Shown here one piece after another: positions 32,436 through 42,022 of a stretch of 64,000 nucleotides of DNA. The translations under genes and the position numbers were made by a program. Below the pieces are notes generated by a model, which saw only the letters and a program-made list of their open reading frames with translations, was not told the origin of the DNA and searched no databases. Source of the DNA: an uncultured Paracoccaceae bacterium (lineage in GTDB: Bacteria; Pseudomonadota; Alphaproteobacteria; Rhodobacterales; Rhodobacteraceae); assembly GCA_947493145.1 (NCBI GenBank), contig CANLPZ010000002.1:581364-645363 (forward strand), written 5' to 3'. The stretch's first letter is position 1. Each line of letters starts with the position of its first letter.

Positions 32436-34715
32436 ATGGAAAAATTCGGCAAAAGCCAATCCACCAAACGATTTGAAGATGACCGTTTTTTAACCGGTCG
32501 GGGGCAGTACATCGACGACATCGCGCCAGCACATGCGTTGGTGGCGTATTTCGTGCGGTCACCGGTGGCGCACGCTGATATCACCGAATTGGATTTGGAT
32601 GATGCGCGTGACGCCGACGGGGTTGCTGCGGTTTGGTCTGTTGATGATCTGGTCGCGCAAGGCGTCGATATCTATATGGATACGACCGTGGTAACCAATC
32701 GTGATGGGTCCAAAGGCGCACATCCAAATCGTCCGATGTTGGCACAAGGGCGTGTTCGGTTTGTTGGGGAATTGATCGCTGTTGTGGTTGCGCAAAACCT
32801 GTCGCAAGCGCGCGACGCCGCGGAAATGATTGCCTTGGATTTTGACGATTTACCTGTCCATGTCACACCGGTCGTTGGCGGTCCTGCAATTCATGACGTA
32901 GCCCCAGAAAACGTCGCCTTTGATTGGGGGTTGGGGAACGAGGCGGCAACGCAAGCGGCCTTTGACGCTGCGGTGCACAGGGTGCGGGCAGACATCGAAG
33001 ACAACCGTGTAATTGTGAATTCGATGGAGCCACGCGGGTGTTTTGCTGAAATAAGCGATGGTCGTCTGCATGTCGCCGTAAATGGCCAAGGCGTTTGGGG
33101 ACCCAAATCCGATTTGGCGAAAAAACTGAACATGAAACCCGACGATGTTCGTGTCACCAACCCTGATGTCGGGGGCGGGTTCGGGATGAAGGCGATGAGT
33201 TATCCTGAAACCTTTATTGTTGCGCAGCTGGCGCGTCATCTTGGACAGCCCGTGCGGTGGATGTCGGACAGATCTGAAGCACATCAAAGCGATAATGCTG
33301 GGCGCGATTTGGTCACTGTTGCAGAGTTGGCGTTTGATGCAGATCACAAAATCACAGCCTATCGTGTGAAATCGGTGTGCAACATGGGGGCCTATAACTC
33401 CCAATATGCGCAGCCGATCCAGACCGAACTGTTCGCGAAAGTTCTAACAGGATGCTATGACATTCAAACCGTTTGGATGAACCAGATAGGCGTTTTCACA
33501 AACACGACCCAAGTTGATGCCTATCGTGGGGCCGGACGGCCCGAGGCGATTTTTGTTTTGGAACGGGCAATGGATTATGCCGCGCGCGAACTTGGTGTTG
33601 ATCCGTGGGATCTGCGGCGGAAAAACTTTATTCACCGCGACCAATTCCCCTATGATACGGCTTCGGGCGAAACCTATGATGTGGGCAATTTTCACCGCGT
33701 TTTGTCGAAAGTCGCAACAGTATGCGATTTGGCGGGTTTCGAAGCTCGTCGGAAAAACGATGAAACCGATGGAAAACTGCGCGGTATTGGGCTGTGCTAT
33801 TACATTGAAAGTATCCTTGGGAACCCAAGCGAGGACGCGCGTGTTGAATTCACCGCCACAGGCGCAAAGCTTTATGTTGGAACGCAATCGAACGGGCAGG
33901 GCCATGAAACGGCCTATCGTCAATTTTTATCAGATCAGACAGGCATTCCCGTTGAACAAATTGAAATTGTCCAAGGTGACAGCGATTTGATCCCTCGTGG
34001 TGGCGGAACCGGCGGATCACGTTCGGTGACCGTGCAAAACAATGCAACATTGGTCACAATCGAAAAAATTGTGACGTCGTTTACGCAATTTCTTGCAGAG
34101 CAAGAAGGCGTCGACACTGGCGACATCAATTTTGATCATGAAAATTTTCGGATCGCGGGCTCAAATCTGACGCCCAGCATGTTGGATGTTGCCAATATGG
34201 CGCGTGATACGGGGCGCGCGGATTTGCTTGACCATAGGGCCAAGGCGACACTTCCAGCCCGCAGTTTTCCCAATGGGGCCCATGTTGCAGAGGTTGAAAT
34301 TGATCCAGATACGGGCGTTGCTGAGGTAACGAAATACACGGTCACCGATGATTTTGGTAATCTTATCAACCCAATGTTGGTCGAAGGCCAAGTTCATGGT
34401 GGCGTCGTGCAGGGCATTGGCCAAGCGATCACGGAACGGGTCGTTTATGACGATGATGGCCAACTTTTGACCGCCAGCTTTATGGACTATGCCTTGCCAC
34501 GTGCCGACAACGTGCCCCAGTTTCGCTTTACCACAGAATCCGTTCCATCAACCGCGAATGTGATGGGGATGAAAGGCTGTGGTGAGGCTGGCACTGTTGG
34601 GGCACTCGCAGCCGTGTCAAATGCGGTTTTGGATGCTGTCGCGCGCAAAGGTGTGACCAAAATTGACATGCCATTTACCCCCGAGCGGGTCTGGCGTGCT
34701 TTGAACGGAGCCTAA
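32436..34715 (+). CDS. Xanthine dehydrogenase/CO dehydrogenase-type molybdopterin-binding subunit
   Basis: A 759-residue large subunit of the molybdenum hydroxylase family. Visible blocks: the N-terminal RFEDDRFLTGRGQYIDD, PDVGGGFGMKA, the active-site loop AYRGAGRPEA (the form II type, not AYRCSFR of true CO dehydrogenase), GQGHETAYRQFLSDQTG and the C-terminal GCGEAGTVGALAAVSNAV. The [2Fe-2S] and FAD subunits are not encoded nearby, so partners must come from elsewhere. The substrate is unknown. The start is the ATG after a TTG at 32430. Confidence 0.9.
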   Translation: MEKFGKSQSTKRFEDDRFLTGRGQYIDDIAPAHALVAYFVRSPVAHADITELDLDDARDADGVAAVWSVDDLVAQGVDIYMDTTVVTNRDGSKGAHPNRPMLAQGRVRFVGELIAVVVAQNLSQARDAAEMIALDFDDLPVHVTPVVGGPAIHDVAPENVAFDWGLGNEAATQAAFDAAVHRVRADIEDNRVIVNSMEPRGCFAEISDGRLHVAVNGQGVWGPKSDLAKKLNMKPDDVRVTNPDVGGGFGMKAMSYPETFIVAQLARHLGQPVRWMSDRSEAHQSDNAGRDLVTVAELAFDADHKITAYRVKSVCNMGAYNSQYAQPIQTELFAKVLTGCYDIQTVWMNQIGVFTNTTQVDAYRGAGRPEAIFVLERAMDYAARELGVDPWDLRRKNFIHRDQFPYDTASGETYDVGNFHRVLSKVATVCDLAGFEARRKNDETDGKLRGIGLCYYIESILGNPSEDARVEFTATGAKLYVGTQSNGQGHETAYRQFLSDQTGIPVEQIEIVQGDSDLIPRGGGTGGSRSVTVQNNATLVTIEKIVTSFTQFLAEQEGVDTGDINFDHENFRIAGSNLTPSMLDVANMARDTGRADLLDHRAKATLPARSFPNGAHVAEVEIDPDTGVAEVTKYTVTDDFGNLINPMLVEGQVHGGVVQGIGQAITERVVYDDDGQLLTASFMDYALPRADNVPQFRFTTESVPSTANVMGMKGCGEAGTVGALAAVSNAVLDAVARKGVTKIDMPFTPERVWRALNGA

Positions 34716-34720
34716 ACCTC

Positions 34721-35752
34721 GTGTCGTTTTCCCACTGGCTGTCGCAGCTTTTCGGACGCGATCCGAAACCTGTCGAAACACCGCACGCAAAACGCATTGC
34801 GCCAACGACGCATGTTGTTTTGTTGGATGGCACCATGTCGTCGTTGCAAGACGGGTGCGAAACAAACGTCGGACGGCTTTATAAACTGTTGCTAGAGGCC
34901 AACCAAGCCGCAGCCATTAAGACGTCAATTTATTACGAACCTGGATTGCAATGGACCGATCTGAAATCCGGATGGAACGTCATGATCGGGCGCGGAATAA
35001 ACCGGCAAATCCGACGCGCATATGGGTTTTTGGCGTCGCGCTATGAACCCGGTGACAAGATTGTGCTTGTCGGGTTTTCGCGCGGGGCTTATGCGGTGCG
35101 GTCTTTGGCCGGTGTAATTGATTTGGTCGGCTTGGTTGAAAAAAACCACGCAACCGTCCGCAACATTCGCCAAGCCTACCGGCACTACGAAAACAACCCA
35201 AATAGCCCCGCTGCTGGTGAATTCGCCGACGCGTTCTGCCACGAACAGCCCGCGATCGAAGCAGTCGCTGTTTGGGATACGGTTAAGGCATTGGGGCTGG
35301 TGTTCCCTGTGTTGTGGCGGCTGAGTGTGCGACGCCATGCCTTTCATTCCGAAGCTTTGGGCAGCTCTGTCGAAAATGGATTTCATGCTTTGGCTATGGA
35401 CGAAACACGTATTGCGTATTCACCCGTGATGTGGGTCACCGATCGCGATTGGAACGGTCACATGGAACAAATGTGGTTCAAAGGAACTCATGCGGATGTC
35501 GGGGGGCAGTTGGACGGCCATGATTATGCGCGTCCGTTGTCGAATATTTCGTTGATCTGGATGTTAGAACGGTTGGAACAATGTGGTCTTGTGCTGCCGC
35601 AAAACTGGTTTGATCGATTTGAAACGGATCCGTCAGCGCCCTCGGTTGGGCATTGGCATGGTTGGGCAAAAATGTTCTTGTCGCGTCGGCGTCGACACAT
35701 TGGCCGCGATCCATCTGAATCCGTGCATCCAACGGCGGAAAAAGCGGATTAA
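34721..35752 (+). CDS. DUF2235-type alpha/beta hydrolase
   Basis: A 343-residue cytoplasmic protein starting with GTG. It has the nucleophile elbow VLVGFSRGAYAVRSLAG (GFSRG) and the start block THVVLLDGTMSSL, with an Asp in AVAVWDTVKALG and a His in WFKGTHADVGGQ, forming the catalytic triad of the DUF2235/Tle1-like family of phospholipase-type hydrolases. No type VI secretion gene is nearby. It follows the molybdenum enzyme after five bases. Confidence 0.82.
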   Translation: MSFSHWLSQLFGRDPKPVETPHAKRIAPTTHVVLLDGTMSSLQDGCETNVGRLYKLLLEANQAAAIKTSIYYEPGLQWTDLKSGWNVMIGRGINRQIRRAYGFLASRYEPGDKIVLVGFSRGAYAVRSLAGVIDLVGLVEKNHATVRNIRQAYRHYENNPNSPAAGEFADAFCHEQPAIEAVAVWDTVKALGLVFPVLWRLSVRRHAFHSEALGSSVENGFHALAMDETRIAYSPVMWVTDRDWNGHMEQMWFKGTHADVGGQLDGHDYARPLSNISLIWMLERLEQCGLVLPQNWFDRFETDPSAPSVGHWHGWAKMFLSRRRRHIGRDPSESVHPTAEKAD

Positions 35753-36228
35753 GTCCCTTTCATAATGATGCAAGTTGTTGATCCGGTTGCATAGAGTTTG
35801 CCGTCCGCCACGCCGCGAATTTCGCCGGTCGAAACTCCGGTCGACCGACCCGCGTGTTGGATTTTCCCGATGGCCGCGACCTCTGTTCCCGATGGGATCG
35901 TGCGGGTGATGTTAATTTTGTATTCCAACGTTGTGTAAAACGACCCCTTGGGGACCTTGGTCATCACGGCGCAGGCCATGCAGCTGTCCAAGACAGTTCC
36001 ATACCATCCACCATGAACGGTGCCGGTTGGGTTAAAATGGTCAAACTCGGGCGTTCCACGAAATTCCACTTCGCCGTCTTCGACGCGGTGTAAATGGTAA
36101 TTCAGCGCGCGTGAAATCGGTGGGGCGGCGATCGTTCCATCCAAAATGCCTGACATGAAATCAAGGCCAGACATTGACAGGATTTGATCCTGTGTCGCCA
36201 GTTCATCGGATTTGGTGGCGTGAAACAT
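35749..36228 (-). CDS. PaaI-family hot-dog thioesterase
   Basis: A 159-residue protein with the single hot-dog fold of the PaaI group: FDHFNPTGTVHGGWYGTVLDSCMACAV (the HGG motif), AGRSTGVSTGEIRGVADGKLYATGS. Such enzymes hydrolyse acyl-CoA thioesters. The four-base overlap with the DUF2235 gene is of convergent ends. No pathway context is evident from the neighbours. Confidence 0.88.
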   Translation of the reverse strand: MFHATKSDELATQDQILSMSGLDFMSGILDGTIAAPPISRALNYHLHRVEDGEVEFRGTPEFDHFNPTGTVHGGWYGTVLDSCMACAVMTKVPKGSFYTTLEYKINITRTIPSGTEVAAIGKIQHAGRSTGVSTGEIRGVADGKLYATGSTTCIIMKGT

Positions 36229-36264
36229 TGCGGTCTCCTTTGCGTCGGGCAGACCGTACCTGTC

Positions 36265-37131
36265 TTAGGCAACCTTTTCCAGACGTTGCACCGGTGTGAC
36301 GCCCAATGCATGGCATACATCGCGGGTCAGGGTTGGGCGGTTAAGCGTGTAGAAATGCAAATGATCGACGCCTTCGTCCATCAAATCGCTGCACAATTCG
36401 GTTGCCACAGCCGTGGCCAACAAATCAGTGTTCCCATCACGGGCGGCTTTATCAAACGCATCAGCGATCACAGTTGGGATCGTTGTCCCACAGCTTTGCG
36501 CGAATTTGCGCGCGCCATTCCAATTTTCGATCGGTAAAATCCCCGGAATGATCGGCGCGTCAATTCCAGCCGCCGCGCATTTGTCGCGGAACCGAAGAAA
36601 TGTTTCAGCGTCAAAGAAAAACTGTGTCAGTGCCGAATGTGCACCGGCATCAATTTTTGCCTTTAGCCAATCGATGTCGGCCTGTTGGTCTGCGGCTTCT
36701 GGGTGCTTTTCCGGATAGGCGCCAACGCGAATTTTAAAATCGCCACGTTCGGCAAGCGCGCTGATCAGCTCACATGAATTGGCAAACCCTTCTGGATGTG
36801 CGGCAAAGCCATTGCTGCCCTTTGGTGGATCGCCTCGCAGCGCGACAATCTCGCTGACGCCTGCTGTAGCGTAATCATCCGCAATGGCCAATGTTTCCGC
36901 TTGGGTCGCATCCACACAGGTTAAATGCGCGGCTACAGTCAGGTCGGTGTTCTTATTGATCGTTGCGACGCTATCACGTGTCAGTTCGCGCGTGGTGCCC
37001 CCCGCGCCGTATGTTACAGACACAAACGATGGGTTTAGCGGCGCCAAAGATTGAACCGTGTCCCACAGACGAAAAGAGGCCTCCAAATTTTTGGGCGGGA
37101 AGAATTCGAATGACACAGTTGGTGCGGACAT
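36265..37131 (-). CDS. metF: Methylenetetrahydrofolate reductase
   Basis: From the ATG at 37129-37131, a 288-residue FAD enzyme. It starts VSFEFFPPKNLEASFRLWD and has the MetF blocks SVTYGAGGTTRELT, VALRGDPPKG, LTQFFFDAETFLRF and PIIPGILPI. It makes 5-methyl-tetrahydrofolate for methionine synthesis. A divergent LysR/MetR-type gene and a MetR box between them suggest that homocysteine controls it. The longer frame to 37197 runs through the promoter region. Confidence 0.95.
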   Translation of the reverse strand: MSAPTVSFEFFPPKNLEASFRLWDTVQSLAPLNPSFVSVTYGAGGTTRELTRDSVATINKNTDLTVAAHLTCVDATQAETLAIADDYATAGVSEIVALRGDPPKGSNGFAAHPEGFANSCELISALAERGDFKIRVGAYPEKHPEAADQQADIDWLKAKIDAGAHSALTQFFFDAETFLRFRDKCAAAGIDAPIIPGILPIENWNGARKFAQSCGTTIPTVIADAFDKAARDGNTDLLATAVATELCSDLMDEGVDHLHFYTLNRPTLTRDVCHALGVTPVQRLEKVA

Positions 37132-37174
37132 GGGGGTTTCCTTTCGTTGACCCCTTGTCCCCGATTTCCGGATG

Positions 37175-37187
37175 TGAAACAAATTCA
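37175..37187. promoter_or_regulatory. MetR-type operator between metF and metR
   Basis: TGAA-ACAAA-TTCA matches the published MetR consensus TGAA-N5-TTCA exactly, centred 50 bases before the metF ATG and 41 before the metR ATG. It is therefore well placed to activate metF and to repress the regulator's own gene. Confidence 0.7.
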
Positions 37188-37221
37188 TAAAATTCAAAAC
37201 GGTTATGAAAGCGGCTCATGT

Positions 37222-38127
37222 ATGCATATCGAATTTCGTCATCTTCGTACGATCAAAGCGATTCATGAGGCCGGTGGGCTTGCTCGCGCGGCGGATATCC
37301 TGAACATTACGCAGTCAGCTTTATCACATCAAATCAAAGGGTTGGAGGATCAAGCAGGCGTTGAATTGTTCGTGCGCCGATCCAAGCCGCTGAAACTGTC
37401 GGCGGCGGGGATGAAGCTGTTGCGCGCTGCGGAAAGAATCCTGCCAGAAGTTGCCGCGATTGAGGAAGAGTTTGCTGGTTTGCAGTCTGGAAAATCCGGC
37501 CGGTTGCATATCGCCATCGAATGTCACGCCTGTTTCGAATGGCTTTTTCCCGTGTTGGAGGAATTTCGCAAAGCGTGGCCCGATGTGGATGTCGACATTC
37601 TTCCAGGGCTTGCTTTTGATGCCATGCCCGCGTTGGAACGTGAAAAGGTGGATTTGGTTGTGTCATCAGACCCCGAGGATATCGATGGCGTGGATTTCAC
37701 GCCCCTGTTTGATTACGACCCGGTTTTTGTGGCCTCGAGCCAACACCCATTGGCACAAAAAGATTACGTCGAAGCAGAGGATTTTCGTGGCGAGACGTTG
37801 ATCACTTATCCTGTCGATCGCACGCGATTAGACGTGTTTTCACAGCTTTTGATCCCTGCAGGCGTATCGCCGGACACTGTGCGACAAGTCGAACTGACGG
37901 CCGTTATCTTGCTGTTGGTTGCCTCAAACAGAGGAGTCGCCGTTTTGCCAGACTGGGTCGTGCGAGAGGTGAAATATTCATCTGACTATGTCACGCGCCC
38001 GCTGACCAAAAACGGGGTTACACGTCGCCTTTATGCTGCGACGCGATCGGACGAGACGACCAAACCCTATATGTCGCATTTGATCCGTCTGGCCGGTCGC
38101 GAAGCGGTCAAGCTGCAACGCTCGTAA
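37222..38127 (+). CDS. metR: LysR-family regulator, MetR type
   Basis: A 301-residue LTTR: the N-terminal HTH (FRHLRTIKAIHEAGGLARAADIL, ITQSALSHQIKGLED) and the LysR substrate-binding domain. The block GRLHIAIECHACFEWLFPVLEEFRKAWPDV is typical of MetR, which binds homocysteine. It diverges from metF with a MetR box between. The in-frame start at 37147 would cover the operator and is rejected. Confidence 0.9.
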   Translation: MHIEFRHLRTIKAIHEAGGLARAADILNITQSALSHQIKGLEDQAGVELFVRRSKPLKLSAAGMKLLRAAERILPEVAAIEEEFAGLQSGKSGRLHIAIECHACFEWLFPVLEEFRKAWPDVDVDILPGLAFDAMPALEREKVDLVVSSDPEDIDGVDFTPLFDYDPVFVASSQHPLAQKDYVEAEDFRGETLITYPVDRTRLDVFSQLLIPAGVSPDTVRQVELTAVILLLVASNRGVAVLPDWVVREVKYSSDYVTRPLTKNGVTRRLYAATRSDETTKPYMSHLIRLAGREAVKLQRS

Positions 38128-38130
38128 GCG

Positions 38131-39540
38131 TTAAAGAGTTCGGATTTTGGCCTCAATTTGTGCGACTGCATCGCGCACAACCTGATCGGTTGTTCGGTGA
38201 TTTACGATGGCGGCGCGAAGACAATTCACACCATCCAGAGTTGTTGTCGAAAAGACGGCGTTTCCAGAAAGTTGGAGCGCGGTCGAGATCTCAGACGCTT
38301 TGCCTTTTACAGGTTCAAAACAGCACACATTGCTAATGACAGGATGGCGCAACTCCAAAACATCGGACGCCTCGATCAGGTCCCCCATCAACGCGGCTTG
38401 GGCGCAGTTTTTTGAAATGACCTGACCGATGTGGTCATTGCCAAAGGCACGGATGGCGGCCCAGACTTTTAATGCGCGAAACCCACGAGACAGGTCGAAC
38501 CCATAATCGCAAAACCATAGATCGCCACCGCCAAGTCCAGCGGCCTGAGACCGCAAATATTCCGGCCGATCGGCAAAACTGCGACGATGTAATTCGCCAT
38601 CGCGGATCACAACGATGCCGCAATCATAGGGAACTGAAAGCCATTTGTGGAAATCTGTGGCAACACTGTCCGCGCGTTCCATTCCATTGGCCAAGGCGCC
38701 CCAAGGTGTGTCTGCCAAGCGTGTCCAAAATCCAAAGGCACCATCGATATGCAACCACATACCGTTGTCTTTCGCGACATCGGCAAGCGCGTCGATCGGA
38801 TCGTAGCTGCCTGTGTTCACGGACCCTGCGGTCGCAGCAATTGCCATAGGCGTCACACCCGCGGCGCGATCAGCGGCTATTGCGTCGGCCAAAGCGTCCA
38901 ATTGCATCGCGCCTCTGTCATCGGTTGCAATCTTTCGGATCGCGTTTCGCCCATGGCCAAGAACTTGCAAGGCGGCCGCGACGCAGGAATGGACACCATC
39001 TGCAGCATAAACCGCAATTGGTCCAATGCCATGTATGCCGTCGGTCAGCACCTTTTCACCAAACTTCTTGGTCCGCGCCGCAATCATCGCGATGATCGTC
39101 GCCTGCGAAGTGCCAGTTGTCAAAATACCGGAGGCCGTGTCTGGAAATCCTGCAACCTCAGCGGTCCATTTCACGACTGCGCGTTCAACACGCACCGCGC
39201 CAGAGTTTCGTCCCCCCGCGTTGGTATTCATTGTCGAGGCAACCATATCGGCGGCCAATCCCAATGGTGTACCTGATCCTTGGACCCAACCAAAAAACGC
39301 AGGATGCGTATTGCCTGACCCATAGGGCATGATTTCGGTGAGCATTTCGTTGATTACATCGTTTTGCGGTTTGGCCGTACCATCAAGCGTGACCAAGTCG
39401 TCAAAACCGTCTGGATATTGCTGCCACGGGTAATCCATCGGCGTTTTCAATCGCGCCGTACACGCGTCGATGATCTGGTCAAGACTGTTGTGAAAACCGT
39501 CCCAATCATGGACATCAAAATCTGCTGTACGTTTGGTCAT
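38131..39540 (-). CDS. PLP-dependent group II decarboxylase (aromatic-L-amino-acid type)
   Basis: From the ATG at 39538-39540 (AAGGTAG upstream), 469 residues. Group II decarboxylase blocks: HPAFFGWVQGSGTPLGLAADM, the GTSQATIIAMIAARTKK segment, LHIDGAFGFWTRL, and the PLP lysine in DSVATDFHKWLSVPYDCGIVV. It belongs to the DDC/tyrosine decarboxylase family; the exact amine product cannot be told from sequence. The 30 hydrophobic residues of the longer frame are in an intergenic stretch. Confidence 0.9.
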   Translation of the reverse strand: MTKRTADFDVHDWDGFHNSLDQIIDACTARLKTPMDYPWQQYPDGFDDLVTLDGTAKPQNDVINEMLTEIMPYGSGNTHPAFFGWVQGSGTPLGLAADMVASTMNTNAGGRNSGAVRVERAVVKWTAEVAGFPDTASGILTTGTSQATIIAMIAARTKKFGEKVLTDGIHGIGPIAVYAADGVHSCVAAALQVLGHGRNAIRKIATDDRGAMQLDALADAIAADRAAGVTPMAIAATAGSVNTGSYDPIDALADVAKDNGMWLHIDGAFGFWTRLADTPWGALANGMERADSVATDFHKWLSVPYDCGIVVIRDGELHRRSFADRPEYLRSQAAGLGGGDLWFCDYGFDLSRGFRALKVWAAIRAFGNDHIGQVISKNCAQAALMGDLIEASDVLELRHPVISNVCCFEPVKGKASEISTALQLSGNAVFSTTTLDGVNCLRAAIVNHRTTDQVVRDAVAQIEAKIRTL

Positions 39541-39692
39541 GGCGCTACCTTGGGTTTTTATCATCAGCTCGATAGCGAGATAAAGCTGGATTGCAAAGGT
39601 GTATGCGGCCAAAATGACGATTATCAGCATGAGGCGTTGCGTCGCGCCACGGACAGGGCTATACGCGCGAACCGAACATCAGGAGTGCCCCC

Positions 39693-40481
39693 ATGCAAGG
39701 CAGTGCAAATCTTAACGTTATGATCAAAGCGGCGCGTACCGCTGGCCGTTCATTGATCAAAGACTTCGCAGAAGTCGAAAATCTACAGGTGTCCGTAAAG
39801 GGCGCTGGTGATTTCGTAAGTCGCGCGGATTTGGCCGCTGAAAAAATTATCATGGAACAGTTGACTGAGGCGCGCCCGACCTATGGGTTCCTTGGCGAAG
39901 AAGGAAAAGAGATCGAAGGATCTGATCCGACGCGACGCTGGATCGTGGACCCGCTTGATGGAACCACGAACTTTCTTCACGGTTTGCCACATTTTGCCGT
40001 GTCCATCGCGCTGGAACACAAGGGCGAGGTTGTTGCGGGCGTAGTTTATGACCCTGCAAAAGACGAATTGTTTTTTGCGGAAAAAGGGCAGGGCGCTTGG
40101 ATGAACGAGGGGCGTTTGCGCGTCTCTGGCCGTCACCGTTTGATCGAAAGCATTTTTGCAACGGGGCTTCCGTTTGCAGGGCGGTCCGATTTGCCAGAAA
40201 CGTTGCAGGATTTGGCGCGCTTGCTGCCCGCAACTGCGGGTGTGCGTCGCTTTGGTGCGGCGGCGTTGGATTTGGCGTATGTCGCCGCGGGTCGGTACGA
40301 CGGGTTCTGGGAACGCCGTTTAAATGCATGGGACATGGCCGCGGGCCTTATCATCGTGAAAGAAGCCGGCGGGATGGTCGAACCATTGAACCCAGACGGC
40401 AACATAATCGAAGACGGCGAGGTTATCGCGGCGAACGAAGCGATTTTTGAAACCTTTGCGAAGGTCATTCGTTCCAAATAA
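39693..40481 (+). CDS. suhB: Inositol-1-monophosphatase family protein
   Basis: A 262-residue Mg-dependent phosphatase with the family motifs: FLGEEGKEIEG, WIVDPLDGTTNFLHGLP (the DPxDGT site) and WDMAAGLIIVKEAGG (the WDxAAG site). It acts on inositol phosphates or related sugar phosphates. It ends before a terminator shared with the convergent ada gene. Confidence 0.93.
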   Translation: MQGSANLNVMIKAARTAGRSLIKDFAEVENLQVSVKGAGDFVSRADLAAEKIIMEQLTEARPTYGFLGEEGKEIEGSDPTRRWIVDPLDGTTNFLHGLPHFAVSIALEHKGEVVAGVVYDPAKDELFFAEKGQGAWMNEGRLRVSGRHRLIESIFATGLPFAGRSDLPETLQDLARLLPATAGVRRFGAAALDLAYVAAGRYDGFWERRLNAWDMAAGLIIVKEAGGMVEPLNPDGNIIEDGEVIAANEAIFETFAKVIRSK

Positions 40482-40512
40482 AGTCGCGATAAATGAGCTG
40501 ACTTAAATACCG

Positions 40513-40545
40513 AAAAGCCCTGTCATGCGACGGGGCTTTCTTTTT
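40513..40545. terminator. Rho-independent terminator between suhB and ada
   Basis: Stem AAAGCCC-T-GTC / GAC-G-GGGCTTT around loop ATGC, followed by CTTTTT on the right; the left side has an A tract. It overlaps the last codons of ada (stop at 40523). Confidence 0.85.
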
Positions 40546-41590
40546 GATATTGTCGTTCGATGTCCAACAGCTTTTGTTTCCGCCAAAGCCCGCCGCCATA
40601 TCCAGTTAGCGATCCGTCGGCGCCAATCACACGGTGGCACGGAACGATAAGCGCCAATTGGTTGGACCCGTTGGCCCGCGCAACAGCGCGCGTCGCTGTT
40701 GGCTGTCCAATCGCGATTGCAAGATCTTTATAACTTCGGGTTTCGCCGGCTGGAATGTCGCGTAAGGCGTTCCAAACGCGGACCGAAAATGGCGTCCCTG
40801 CCATCGCAAGCGGTGTGTCAAAGGTTGCACGCGTCCCTGAAAAAAATTCTGCGAGTTCGTCTTTGATCTGTCGCGCTGGGTCCGGTGTTCCAATTCCAAT
40901 ACGACCCTTAGACTGCGTTTCAAGTTGCGCCAATTCACGTGGCAATGCTTTGCGTTCGACGAACTCCAACAGGTGTAATTGGGTTGCACTGGAGACAGAC
41001 ACCATGTCGCCAAGTGGGGTTGGGATCCAATCCGCAAACAGCAGTGGGTTGCTGTGCAACGCGCCAGGCGCGCGGCCCAATAGTTTGGCAAATGCCGACC
41101 GAAACGCAGACGCGCTTTCAAATCCGGCATCAAGCTGGGCGTCGATCACCTTTCCGCCATCGGCAATCGTGGTAAATGCCCGTCGCAACCGTCGGTGCCG
41201 TGCCATTTCCAAAAAGGTCATCCCAAATTGCCGTTTGAAATTGCGGCGTACCGTTGACGGGTCAAATCCAAGATTGACAATGTCGTTTTCCGACCAACGA
41301 TGATCTGGTGTGTCCTCAAGCGCTGACAAAAGCGTTTCCGCAATCGGGTCCTGTGCCGTCAAAGGCCGCAGCGGATGGCAGCGTTTACAAGGCCGGAAAC
41401 CGGCTTCGATACAGTCGGCAACAGTTGGGTAAAATGTGCAATTCTCGCGTTTTGGTTTTCTTGCGGGACAGGTGAGACGGCAAAAAATTCCGGTCGAGGA
41501 AACGCCGACGTAAGCCCGACCTTCATAGCTGTCATCGCGTGCGACCAACGCAGCATAAAGGACATCATCATCTGGTAACGTAAATAACAT
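40523..41590 (-). CDS. ada: Bifunctional Ada: regulator and O6-methylguanine-DNA methyltransferase
   Basis: A 355-residue protein with all Ada parts. The N-terminal zinc/methyl-phosphotriester domain (YVGVSSTGIFCRLTCPARKP, ENCTFYPTVADC, PCKRCHPL) has the four Cys. The AraC-type HTH follows (VNLGFDPSTVRRNFKRQFGM) and then the C-terminal methyltransferase with IVPCHRVIGADGSLTGYGGG. It repairs alkylated DNA and activates the adaptive response after self-methylation. Confidence 0.94.
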   Translation of the reverse strand: MLFTLPDDDVLYAALVARDDSYEGRAYVGVSSTGIFCRLTCPARKPKRENCTFYPTVADCIEAGFRPCKRCHPLRPLTAQDPIAETLLSALEDTPDHRWSENDIVNLGFDPSTVRRNFKRQFGMTFLEMARHRRLRRAFTTIADGGKVIDAQLDAGFESASAFRSAFAKLLGRAPGALHSNPLLFADWIPTPLGDMVSVSSATQLHLLEFVERKALPRELAQLETQSKGRIGIGTPDPARQIKDELAEFFSGTRATFDTPLAMAGTPFSVRVWNALRDIPAGETRSYKDLAIAIGQPTATRAVARANGSNQLALIVPCHRVIGADGSLTGYGGGLWRKQKLLDIERQYQKESPVA

Positions 41591-41656
41591 AACCGCAACT
41601 TAGCAGATGTATCCGCTCACGGCGCCGAAATTCGGGCATTGATATGGGGCTGATGA

Positions 41657-42022
41657 TTATTTTTGGTCTGCTGGGTGATTTACGCCATCCACCCACGGGA
41701 TATCATCCAATTCAGATGGGTTCACACCGTCCAACGCGCCGAGGTTTACACCATATTCGTTTGGATTGGATCGGCGACGATGGTGCGTATAGATCCCACA
41801 GGTTTTGCAAAAATAATGGACAGCTGTTTTTGTATTGAACTGATATTTTTGCAAGTTGTCTTCGCCCTTTACAATCGTGATCCCGTCGAGTGGTGCGCTA
41901 ACGGCGGCCGCGCCGCGGCGTCGACAAAAACTGCAATCACAACGGCGCGCCGTGTTCAAATCATCCGTCAGTCGAACAGCCAATTCGACCGCACCACAGT
42001 GGCATGTGAGTTTATGGATCAT
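41657..42022 (-). CDS. GFA-family (glutathione-dependent formaldehyde-activating-like) protein
   Basis: The ATG at 42020-42022 overlaps the rhomboid gene stop (ATGA) and has AAAGGTGG upstream. The 121-residue product has the GFA zinc site: HKLTCHCGAVELAV, ARRCDCSFCRRRGA and HYFCKTCGIYTHHRRR. The family binds zinc or acts on glutathione adducts; true formaldehyde activation is doubtful for most members. The long frame up to 42184 is antisense. Confidence 0.9.
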   Translation of the reverse strand: MIHKLTCHCGAVELAVRLTDDLNTARRCDCSFCRRRGAAAVSAPLDGITIVKGEDNLQKYQFNTKTAVHYFCKTCGIYTHHRRRSNPNEYGVNLGALDGVNPSELDDIPWVDGVNHPADQK

